Below, piece after piece: positions 44,962 to 52,105 of a DNA stretch of 64,000 nucleotides; within the stretch, counting starts at the first letter, position 1, and each line of letters opens with the position of its first letter. Position numbers and translations under genes: made by a program. The notes beneath the pieces are model-generated. The model was not told the DNA's origin. It saw only the letters and a list, made by a program, of their open reading frames with translations, and made no database searches. Source of the stretch: JAGVPT01 sp964642725 (GTDB lineage Bacteria; Bacteroidota; Ignavibacteria; UBA10030; UBA8401); the NCBI GenBank assembly GCA_964642725.1, contig CAZXQG010000005.1:57568-121567 (forward strand). The letters run 5' to 3'.

Positions 44962-46131
44962 TTATCTCATATTCTTGAATCCATTTTCGACTTCGAATGA
45001 AATCCTTTTGTATACATCGTCAAACGACCCCATGCCGTCAATTTTTACCACTCCATGCAATTGATTGTACTTTTCAATGACAGGGACGGTTTTCTTTTCG
45101 TGCTCTCCCAAGCGTTTGACAATTTTTGCCGTGCTGGTATCATACGGCATGCAACGGTCTGTCTTGCTTCTTTCATCCAGCCTGTTGATGAGTTCCAGCA
45201 TCGGCACTTCTATTTCGATGATCTTTGCAATAGAAGAGTCGTGTTTTTTTAACAAGCCGTCTAAGATGTAGGACTGAACCAACGTTCGCGGAAATCCTTT
45301 AAAGATAAATCCCTTAACGTCCTTATGATTGGCCAGCTTCTTCTCTATTAATTGTACGACGATTTCGTCTCCTACGAGTTGGCCATTTTCGTACAGTTCT
45401 GTAATCTTCTTCCCAATCTCCGACTTTTTTTCAATCTCCTGCTGAAGCATTTCTCCCGTCGCTACATATTCCAATCCGAATTCTTTCGCAATCGCTTTTC
45501 CGTGAGATCCACGCCCCGATCCGGGATAGCCAAAGAGAACTATATTGAGCAAGCGCTTGCTTAATTCCTGCTTGATGATTTCGGATATGCCGGCTGTGAC
45601 CTCTTCGATTCCGGTGCTGCCGTCCACTTCAAAGTAGATGCCTTTGTCTTTATAGAACTGTAAAACAGGGAGCGTCTTCTCGTGGTATTCTTTAAGCCGG
45701 TTGCGGATGACGGTTTCATTATCGTCCATACGACCGGATGTTTTTCCTCTATTCAAAAGACGGGCAACTGATACTTCTTCTGGCACAATCAAACTGATTA
45801 GGCACGTTAACGAAGTATTCAGTTTTAACATCAATCCTTCCAGGATATACGTCTGGATATAGGTGCGCGGAAATCCGTCGAACAGAAAGCCGTTGGAATC
45901 CGGATTATCGGTAATTGTCTTTTCAATAATTTGAACGATGATTTCGTCCGAGACTAATCCTCCCGATGCAATAATACTTTGAGCCTCAAGTCCCAATTTT
46001 GTATGGTTAGCGATTTCTTTTCTAAGCAGGTCACCTGTAGAGATGTAAAATAGGTCATATTTTTTTATAAGGAATTCTGATTGAGTCCCTTTTCCGGCTC
46101 CTGGCGGGCCGAATAATGCGATATTTAACAT
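44962..46131 (-). CDS. adk: Tandem two-domain adenylate kinase
   Basis: A 389-residue protein of two adenylate kinase domains fused head to tail; normal enzymes are about 190-220 residues. Domain 1 (about 1-192) has a full P-loop GPPGAGKGTQ, DGFPRT and the short-LID RGKTSGRMDDN, so it should interconvert ATP, AMP and ADP. Domain 2 (about 193-389) keeps the fold and GFPRT but has GYPGSGRGSHG, losing the P-loop Lys, and RSKTDRCMPYD in the lid, so it looks inactive as a kinase. ATG 46131 starts MLNIALFG; codons upstream are not family-like. Confidence 0.9.
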   Translation of the reverse strand: MLNIALFGPPGAGKGTQSEFLIKKYDLFYISTGDLLRKEIANHTKLGLEAQSIIASGGLVSDEIIVQIIEKTITDNPDSNGFLFDGFPRTYIQTYILEGLMLKLNTSLTCLISLIVPEEVSVARLLNRGKTSGRMDDNETVIRNRLKEYHEKTLPVLQFYKDKGIYFEVDGSTGIEEVTAGISEIIKQELSKRLLNIVLFGYPGSGRGSHGKAIAKEFGLEYVATGEMLQQEIEKKSEIGKKITELYENGQLVGDEIVVQLIEKKLANHKDVKGFIFKGFPRTLVQSYILDGLLKKHDSSIAKIIEIEVPMLELINRLDERSKTDRCMPYDTSTAKIVKRLGEHEKKTVPVIEKYNQLHGVVKIDGMGSFDDVYKRISFEVENGFKNMR

Positions 46132-46181
46132 AAGCGTTGTCTGGTATGATGGTTTTTTGATGGAGCATGTTCGTGATTTAG

Positions 46182-46337
46182 GTAGAAGCCATCTCAAAAA
46201 TGGCTTGCGTTAGCCCTTCGACGCGTCCCCCTTTGGTGGACTTGCTCAGGGTGAACAAATGGCCCGTTCATCCTGAGTAAGCGAACGGAGTGAGCGCATC
46301 GAAGGATCAAGTGACATGTTTTTGAGATAGGTTCTAG
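46182..46337. mobile_element. MITE-like element, copy 2 (upstream of adk)
   Basis: About 156 bp. The left end TAGAAGCCATCTCAAAAA and the inverted right end TAGAACCTATCTCAAAAA form the terminal repeat. Inside, CTCAGGGTGAAC pairs with GTTCATCCTGAG, and CCTTCGACGCG pairs with CGCATCGAAGG. No coding capacity. It occupies the region where the adk promoter would be expected, so it may affect adk expression. The remaining 140 bases to the next gene hold nothing clear. Confidence 0.75.
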
Positions 46338-46476
46338 TTGTTATCGTCGGGAATTCCCGTTTGCTATAAAGATACGATTTTCAATCGCAGAAGTAAACAG
46401 CGATATGTTCGCCCTGTTTGGCCAGTGGAAGTAATAGGTGCGAAGAACAATCTATGCAGAATTTTGGAAGAGGTTA

Positions 46477-46980
46477 TTAGTGTTGTCTGTTGAATTCCCT
46501 GCGCACGTCGGCCGACGACAATTTCCGAACGATGAACAAAGCAACTGCAACGACGATGATGACACTTAGGAAGATCGCAAATTCCCCGAAAGCCATAATT
46601 CCGGAGCCGCCGAGCAACTGAACGATTCCTGTTTTGCCAAGAAATGATTGAGCCAGGTAGTATCCGCCGATCGACGAGGCAATGTAATATCCCGCCTGAA
46701 TCCAGACAAGGGAAATGAATGAAATCCGACCCCAAGGCATGCGCTTGAACAACCCGAAAGAAGCAATGACGGTTGCAAGGTTTAGGACCAAACTGATTAT
46801 ACTCGATGTCAATATCCACTCTGAATTGAGAGATAAAGAACCGGCATCAGTTTCGTATGTCTGCATCAGCCGCATTGCCATCTGGTATTCCGCACTGTTC
46901 GTAAGGTTTACATAGGAAACCAGTCCGCCGATATCGGTCACAAATAAAAACAGTGCGACAACCATTGAAACGAGGGCCAA
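46477..46980 (-). CDS. Membrane protein, unknown function, uncertain start
   Basis: A 167-residue protein with about four membrane segments (residues 3-22, 53-75, 85-108, 128-152). No family recognised. The start at TTG 46980 falls inside the first hydrophobic segment, and the frame stays open for about 37 codons upstream with protein-like sequence (NIPPPPLKSTFVTG), but contains no ATG, GTG or TTG. An eight-C run lies in this stretch, so either a rare start or an indel is possible. Part of the upstream frame is made of the 7-base array. Confidence 0.6.
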   Translation of the reverse strand: MALVSMVVALFLFVTDIGGLVSYVNLTNSAEYQMAMRLMQTYETDAGSLSLNSEWILTSSIISLVLNLATVIASFGLFKRMPWGRISFISLVWIQAGYYIASSIGGYYLAQSFLGKTGIVQLLGGSGIMAFGEFAIFLSVIIVVAVALFIVRKLSSADVRREFNRQH

Positions 46981-47018
46981 GCCGGTAACAAAGGTTGACT
47001 TTAGCGGCGGGGGGGGTA

Positions 47019-47116
47019 TGTTGAATGCGGGATTCGTGGTTGTGGGTTCCGTGTTCGAAGTTCTCTCTTCTAAGTTTTAAATTCGGAGTCCTGAATTCTC
47101 TATTTTGTCTTATTTC
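47019..47116. repeat. Degenerate 7-base periodic array (copy D, longest)
   Basis: Twelve consecutive heptads from 47033 to 47116 each begin TT or TC, commonly TTCTNNN (TTCTCTC, TTCTAAG, TTCTCTA), and two more T-initial heptads precede them. The right end runs through the stop codon of the next gene and supplies its last five codons; the left end reaches the uncertain 5' region of the membrane protein. Confidence 0.85.
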
Positions 47117-47372
47117 CCTGCGGCTCGCCGCGCTCCGAACGAAGAATCAGATCCATGGCCATTTTATCCAAGCCTTTTATGCGAATTTCCGCAGATGGAT
47201 AAAGTTTCTTCACTTTGGCGTGCAACAGAATGATCAGATCCACATTTCCCCGGTTTACGGAAAATCCGGCTTCGTCATTTTTCTTTCCGTTTACGTACGT
47301 GTGGGCAGTGTACGACCCGCCATTATTTTTATTGCACCGTAATTCGATAGATGTATTTTCGGACATTCGCAT
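47100..47372 (-). CDS. Small protein of unknown function
   Basis: A 90-residue soluble protein with a beta-rich first half (SIELRCNKNNGGSYTAHTYVNG) and a helical second half with LIILLHAKVKKLYP. No family recognised. Two start codons, ATG 47372 and ATG 47366, are possible; AGGAA fits the second slightly better. Its final residues GNKTK are encoded by the 7-base array. The next gene upstream is 148 bases away. Confidence 0.6.
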   Translation of the reverse strand: MRMSENTSIELRCNKNNGGSYTAHTYVNGKKNDEAGFSVNRGNVDLIILLHAKVKKLYPSAEIRIKGLDKMAMDLILRSERGEPQGNKTK

Positions 47373-47520
47373 TTCCTTTCATTGTTCTCAGCCAATGGAT
47401 CTCGTTCTCTATAAAGATACAATTTATGCGGATAGGAAACAATGAATTCGCTTGTGTTCCAAGTTCAGTCTTAACGTCATTCCGGCTTTCGCCAGAATCC
47501 ACTTTTCCTCTTAGAGCTTT

Positions 47521-48504
47521 TCAATGGAGACTTCGAAAAAATTCCATAATGACTTGAGGCGCATTAATGTCTTTATTGACATTGCCGAAAACTCTCGGCC
47601 ACAAACGGAAACCCGCATTCATAAAAATGTGCCCGCCGTTGATGACTTTGATCAATACCACTTTTTTTTCCGATTGAACGCAATCATACGTGTATTGTAT
47701 TGCAGTCGATTTGTCCTTTGTGTTGACATCCGGGAAATCATATTCTTTCATTGAAGTTGTATCGCCCTTCGCTAGCCCCAGCCAGTACTGCAAGGTTTGG
47801 TTTGTGGACATTACTTCCCCCCGTTCCTTGCCATCGCCGGCTTTCACGATGCCGCCATTATACGGATTGATCGGGTCTGCAGTACCGTTCAGAAGAAGCA
47901 TGGAAACAGGCTGGTGCGATTGAACGCAATCATCGTTTGTCTCCGCCGGGAGATTTGCAGTCACTGCGGCAAATCCTTTAAACACACCCGGCCGTTCCTT
48001 GGCAAGCTTGAAGCACATTTGGGCTCCGTTCGAGTACCCTGCCGCAAAAACATGCTGTTCATCAATGGCATAATTTTCCTTGAAATATTTGACCATGCTT
48101 TCGAAGAAAGCAATGTCGTCGACCTTGAGCTTTTTCGAATCAAATGTGGCGGATTTTCTGCAATCGTTCCAATATCGTCCGTATCCCTGCGGGTAAACTA
48201 CAATAATGTCCTTATTCTTGTCAGCGAGTTTATCAAACTGCGCCCCCGACAGTACTTGCATCCCTTTTGCTTCCATCCCCGACCCGTGAAGGACGAAGAC
48301 AAGCTTCGGCGTTTGAGTCAAATGCTTCGGAATATAATAAAGAAATGTTCTCTTGAGGTTGTTCACGGTCAGACGAGCGGAATGGAGCGGATTGCAGCGA
48401 CTTGATTGAGAAGAGGTAATACATAAAGCCAAGCAAAGAGACAAGAAAACAATTCTCTTTAAATTGAGATTTCGCCGACGCGCTTCTGACCCTAGCCTCT
48501 CCAT
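47521..48504 (-). CDS. Secreted polyhydroxybutyrate depolymerase/feruloyl-esterase-like hydrolase
   Basis: A 327-residue exported alpha/beta hydrolase of the LpqC/PHB-depolymerase type. After a basic start and hydrophobic signal (LKRIVFLSLCLALCITS) come VFVLHGSGMEAKG, the nucleophile elbow AAGYSNGAQM, a likely Asp in LNGTADPINP and the His in NGGHIF. ATG 48504 is chosen: codons further upstream overlap the tail of a decayed thioredoxin-like gene in another frame, and the AAGGA there is part of that relic. Ester substrate unknown. Confidence 0.82.
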   Translation of the reverse strand: MERLGSEARRRNLNLKRIVFLSLCLALCITSSQSSRCNPLHSARLTVNNLKRTFLYYIPKHLTQTPKLVFVLHGSGMEAKGMQVLSGAQFDKLADKNKDIIVVYPQGYGRYWNDCRKSATFDSKKLKVDDIAFFESMVKYFKENYAIDEQHVFAAGYSNGAQMCFKLAKERPGVFKGFAAVTANLPAETNDDCVQSHQPVSMLLLNGTADPINPYNGGIVKAGDGKERGEVMSTNQTLQYWLGLAKGDTTSMKEYDFPDVNTKDKSTAIQYTYDCVQSEKKVVLIKVINGGHIFMNAGFRLWPRVFGNVNKDINAPQVIMEFFRSLH

Positions 48505-48529
48505 AACTAACCGTGCATCGCCTGCTTTT

Positions 48530-49079
48530 TTAATTTCCGGGCGACTCAGCGAGCAAAGAAATAATTTTCTGTTCAGTCTCATCATGATTTCCTTCTCCGA
48601 TATGGATGTAGCGAACAGTTCCATTCTTGTAGATTAAATACAGCGTCGGCCAATTGATTCCCGCGTTTTATAATTGTTGTCCGTAACAACTGCGTACGTT
48701 ATTCCCAGTTCTTCGGTCTGGCGTTGAACACGGTGCGGCGATTTTTTCGAGTTCAAATTCCCTGGGTCCACACACCGATGATGACGAAACTGTCATTGTT
48801 GAATTCTTCGGACCATGCTTTCGCACGCGGAATGGTATTCCTGCAGTTGTAGCACCCGAAAGTCTAAAATTCTACAGGATGACTTTGCCATGAAGTTCGC
48901 TAAACCGCAGCGGAGACGAGTTGATCCATTGATCCGGTTGGATCTCAGGAGCTTTTGTTCCGACCAAAGTGTCGTCTCGGTGGATTTCTTATCTTGGACA
49001 TCCCGCCTGGACTTAGATAGAACCTTTACCCCCGCGATGACAACATGAATAGGAACAGACCGATGTATTTGATTTTCAT
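48530..49079 (-). pseudogene. Decayed thioredoxin/TlpA-like gene
   Basis: Reading the minus strand and joining frames gives an exported redoxin: a signal-like MKIKYIGLFLFMLSS, then VGTKAPEIQPDQWINSSPL, RFSELHGKVIL, an active site FGCYNCRNTIPR (CxxC intact), SFVIIGV, ELGITYAVVTDNNYKT, WPTLYLIYKNGTVRYIHIGE and a natural stop at 48530. The segments lie in different frames, with at least four shifts, and the active-site Trp codon is TAG. It is therefore a relic, not a gene. It fills the gap between the esterase and the cytochrome b gene. Confidence 0.85.
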
Positions 49080-49148
49080 ATTATCGGTCGAAATCACAAG
49101 GGGAAGTCACCCGCGTAAAAGAATGATTGAGTCCTTGGTGATTCAGTA

Positions 49149-49778
49149 TTATCCATTGCTGACTGTTTTCTTCCATCCGGTGATCATAGATACAAAATTC
49201 GACCAACCGGAAATAACCACCATAAAGATATGGCCAAAAAAGAAGAAAACAAACGACATAGTGAAGAAAAAGTGCCAGCCGCGAGCAGCGTCATAACCGC
49301 CGAACAGAGCAGTGATGAAACTGAACTGCACAGGCCAGTAGATCGAGACTCCGCTTAGTATGGAACCAACACCAAGGAATGCAACGGAAGTATAGGCGAG
49401 CTTTTGCAGTGAATTGTACTTCTTGACTGGCGGATGTTCCTTCCGGATTCTCATATAGTACTGGACCATCGGCAGAACTCCGGAAACATCTTCCTTCCTG
49501 AAAATTGTCGTCCTTCGGCCGTGCCTCGTAGCGATATTGTAACCCACCCACACAATGCCGTTGGAAAAAAGGATCCACATTGCAAAAAAATGCCACATAC
49601 GTGCGCCTGCGAGCCATCCTCCCAACATTATGATAGACGGAAATTCAAAATTCAATATCGGAGAGGCATTATAAATCTGCAACCCGCTGGCGACCATAAT
49701 TCCCAGCGCGAAAAAATTAATCCAATGTGTCAGTCGAATGATCAGCGGATGGTGGAATTCTTTGTCGTTACGCTTCAT
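49149..49778 (-). CDS. Cytochrome b561-type membrane subunit
   Basis: A 209-residue inner-membrane cytochrome b with about five hydrophobic segments. Candidate haem His are in RLTHWINF, ARMWHFFAMW, ARGWHFFF and FFGHIFMV, as in the hydrogenase/thiosulfate-reductase cytochrome b family. It closes a three-gene unit with a small lipoprotein and a molybdopterin oxidoreductase, so it most likely exchanges electrons between the quinone pool and that periplasmic enzyme, as YedZ does for YedY. Confidence 0.88.
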   Translation of the reverse strand: MKRNDKEFHHPLIIRLTHWINFFALGIMVASGLQIYNASPILNFEFPSIIMLGGWLAGARMWHFFAMWILFSNGIVWVGYNIATRHGRRTTIFRKEDVSGVLPMVQYYMRIRKEHPPVKKYNSLQKLAYTSVAFLGVGSILSGVSIYWPVQFSFITALFGGYDAARGWHFFFTMSFVFFFFGHIFMVVISGWSNFVSMITGWKKTVSNG

Positions 49779-49781
49779 AAT

Positions 49782-50015
49782 CTATTCGGCGTCCGGCTTG
49801 CACACCGGGCATGGTTTGTATTTTTCAATTTTCGCTTCAGTAACAGTCATGATTGTCGTTCTTGCCATGTTCGTCGGCGGACATCCTTCGCGGTGGTAGG
49901 TATTTGTCTTTTTGATAACAAGCACTTCGTGCTGTTTTAAATTACCCGAACAACCGAGCAGAAACGACAGCGCCAGGAAAATGCTACTTACACGTATGCT
50001 GCCAGAAAATTTCAT
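49782..50015 (-). CDS. Small lipoprotein with Ada-like metal-binding motif
   Basis: A 77-residue lipoprotein. The signal ends at a lipobox, FLLGC. The mature part carries NTYHREGCPP and, 25 residues on, YKPCPVCKP; His and Cys spaced like this resemble the small Ada-type zinc-binding module seen at the ends of some nucleases and exported proteins. One base separates it from the oxidoreductase and three from the cytochrome b gene, so it is part of the same redox unit. Role unknown; metal binding is an inference. Confidence 0.75.
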   Translation of the reverse strand: MKFSGSIRVSSIFLALSFLLGCSGNLKQHEVLVIKKTNTYHREGCPPTNMARTTIMTVTEAKIEKYKPCPVCKPDAE

Positions 50016-50726
50016 TTAGATTCCCGCAAACCAATCATATCCCTGGTCTTCCCAATATCCCCCCGGTTTCTCGTTTGTAACGATAAGTTTGTTGACCCAC
50101 TTCGCGCTTTTGTATCCGAGTTTTGTCGGCATCACAATTCGGACGGGGGCGCCATGCTCAAGCGATAAGGGTTTGCCGTAAGCTTCGTAACATAACATTG
50201 TCTGAGGATGCAGCGCGCTCGGCATGTCATACGCGGTATAGTAGTCATCGCCGCATTGAACTGAAAGATATCTCGCCTGCGGGTCGGCCCCCACGGACTC
50301 AAGAAAACCGCGGAGAGGCGTCCCTCCCCATTTCGGAATCATGCTCCAACCTTCGACGCAGCAATGCCTGGTGTTCATCACACGCTTCGGCATGGCGGTA
50401 ATCTGTTGAAGCGTATACGTCCCTGGATTTTTCACTTTCCCTTCAACACGGAGTGTCCAATTCTCGACATCGATATCCGGGTCTTCCTCATCTTTTCCAT
50501 TAACACGAAACCCGTCTTCCGGCGTCAGGTCGGCATCGGAGAATTCGGGTGCAAGTTTCGAAGGACTGAAAACTTTTGATTGGACCCAATCGTTGAACGA
50601 TTGGACGGAATGGAAAAACGACTCGGTTTTGCCTTCCGGAGCGACATCGCAGGCCGCAAGAAGAACCAGAGGCGAAAACTTCAACAAATCACGGCGTGTT
50701 AGGTGTTTAAATTCGGGAGTTTCCAT
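50016..50726 (-). CDS. Tat-exported molybdopterin oxidoreductase (sulfite oxidase fold, YedY-like)
   Basis: A 236-residue periplasmic molybdoenzyme. The N-terminus has a twin-arginine motif LTRRDLLKF followed by a hydrophobic stretch; the Ala-Cys there may also be a lipid site. The Mo-ligand Cys is in TRHCCVEGWS, and GTPLRGFLE, EHGAPVRIVMPTKLGYKSAKWV are family hallmarks. YedY/MsrP relatives repair oxidised methionine, but others act on different substrates. A cytochrome b and a small lipoprotein are cotranscribed. Confidence 0.9.
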   Translation of the reverse strand: METPEFKHLTRRDLLKFSPLVLLAACDVAPEGKTESFFHSVQSFNDWVQSKVFSPSKLAPEFSDADLTPEDGFRVNGKDEEDPDIDVENWTLRVEGKVKNPGTYTLQQITAMPKRVMNTRHCCVEGWSMIPKWGGTPLRGFLESVGADPQARYLSVQCGDDYYTAYDMPSALHPQTMLCYEAYGKPLSLEHGAPVRIVMPTKLGYKSAKWVNKLIVTNEKPGGYWEDQGYDWFAGI

Positions 50727-50860
50727 TATTTTCTGTCAATCATCAAAATCGCAAGTTGTAATGCGGTGGCCTCAGGCTTGGCAAACATGCAAGGACAACA
50801 CCTGTAAACTATGAAAAGGTTCCTTAATAGCCACTCGGTATCACTTTCACAGTGTTGTGG

Positions 50861-50936
50861 TTCTTGGTTGTTAAGTATTGTGTCTTAAGTTAACGCATGC
50901 GCTCTAAGTTCTATATTTTGTATCCCGTATTCTACG
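50861..50936. repeat. Degenerate 7-base periodic array (copy E)
   Basis: Two in-phase blocks: 50861-50895 with heptads like TTCTTGG, TTGTTAA and GTCTTAA, then, after a slip in phase, 50902-50936 with CTCTAAG, TTCTATA, TTTTGTA, TCCCGTA and TTCTACG. It ends three bases before the stop codon of the FAD oxidoreductase. The rest of the 211-base gap (50727-50860) shows nothing I recognise. Confidence 0.65.
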
Positions 50937-50938
50937 AC

Positions 50939-52105
50939 TTAACGAAAAACCATCTTCGACGCCAATTTTACAAGCCTCTCATGCCGGAGGCCGAGAGCAA
51001 GAAGATTTTCAGTCATCGATTCGCGCTGAAGAACCGGAGAAAAGACGTTATCCCTCCAAAAGCGATTTCGCGATGGAATCGAAAGCTCATTCTTCACGAT
51101 ACCGAAGGATTTCGAAACCAAATGAGCTGTACGGAGGCCATCCTGAATGGCAAAAAAAACTCCCTCACCCGTAAACGGCTCTGTCGTGCGGCGCGCATCT
51201 CCAACAAGATACGCGGATGGGTACTTACGCCTGTTTACCCTGGGAGTAATAGGGAATGCGGTATGGATCTCTCCCGTAACCTCTAATCCGGAATTAGTTC
51301 TTTGCGCGTACGGATTGGAATGAATGGTCTTTGCAATAAAGGATTCGACATCGGTAAATGCAAGGCGAGCGAGGCTTCGTGTTACAACCATTGCCACGTT
51401 TGCTTCGCCGGCGTTCACACTCACAATTCCTCCATATCCTCCATCGAAAAAAAACATTAAAACATCAGAATCTATTGTGTTTGTGCGCCTAACGGTGAAC
51501 TGAACGCCTATCCGACCTGATCCGGCTTCTTTCACGCTATCCTCTTCATCATCAAATCCTGCAAGAAGTCTAGCAACGCGTGAGTTGCGTCCGTCGGCAC
51601 CGATGAGCGTGGTACAATCAACGCGGAATGTTTCTCCGGCTCCTTGCTTTTGCAAGAAAATCTCCCAGGACTCTTTACCGGATTTCCTGAAGCAAATAGA
51701 GTCAATCAATGTTGATTCGCAAAATGTCGCACCCTCCATGACGGCACGATTCAAAAGGATCGAATCGAGCACGTTGCGCTTAATAGCAATGAAGGGCGAA
51801 AGGCGGGTATGGGACGGGTTGTTATCAACTGGAATATCCAAAACTTTTCCGGAACGGCCGGCTATCTTTATGCTTTTTATAAATTCGGCGTTATCAGCGA
51901 CCTCATCCTCGACACCGAGCAAGCGAAAAGAATCCCAGCATCCCGGATTAACACAATCGCCGCAGATCTTCTCACGCGGAAATTTGGATTTGTCGCAAAG
52001 CAGCACATGGATTCCCCGTCGTGCAAGAAGCGCTGCGCACGTTGTCCCTGCCGGTCCGGCTCCTATGATAACAACATCAAAACGAGAATTATGCAGCGCT
52101 GTCAT
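50939..52105 (-). CDS. FAD-dependent oxidoreductase, geranylgeranyl-reductase family
   Basis: A 388-residue flavoprotein. The N-terminal FAD motif is VVIIGAGPAGTTCAALLARRG, followed by FPREKICGDCVNPG, and the second FAD segment AYLVGDARRTTEPFTGEGV. These fit the group that includes geranylgeranyl reductases and FixC-like or halogenase-like monooxygenases; substrate is unknown. Its start overlaps the ketoacyl synthase stop by four bases, so it is the last gene of the operon beginning with the methyltransferase. Confidence 0.88.
   Translation of the reverse strand: MTALHNSRFDVVIIGAGPAGTTCAALLARRGIHVLLCDKSKFPREKICGDCVNPGCWDSFRLLGVEDEVADNAEFIKSIKIAGRSGKVLDIPVDNNPSHTRLSPFIAIKRNVLDSILLNRAVMEGATFCESTLIDSICFRKSGKESWEIFLQKQGAGETFRVDCTTLIGADGRNSRVARLLAGFDDEEDSVKEAGSGRIGVQFTVRRTNTIDSDVLMFFFDGGYGGIVSVNAGEANVAMVVTRSLARLAFTDVESFIAKTIHSNPYAQRTNSGLEVTGEIHTAFPITPRVNRRKYPSAYLVGDARRTTEPFTGEGVFFAIQDGLRTAHLVSKSFGIVKNELSIPSRNRFWRDNVFSPVLQRESMTENLLALGLRHERLVKLASKMVFR

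Noticed and set aside
47019..47116. CRISPR array
   Set aside because: Units are 7 bases with no spacers and no cas genes are present; it is a tandem heptad array.
48505..48624. N-terminal extension of the esterase with ATG codons at 48582-48585 and a good AAGGA
   Set aside because: The same bases encode the tail of the decayed thioredoxin-like gene in another frame, ending at a natural stop at 48530.
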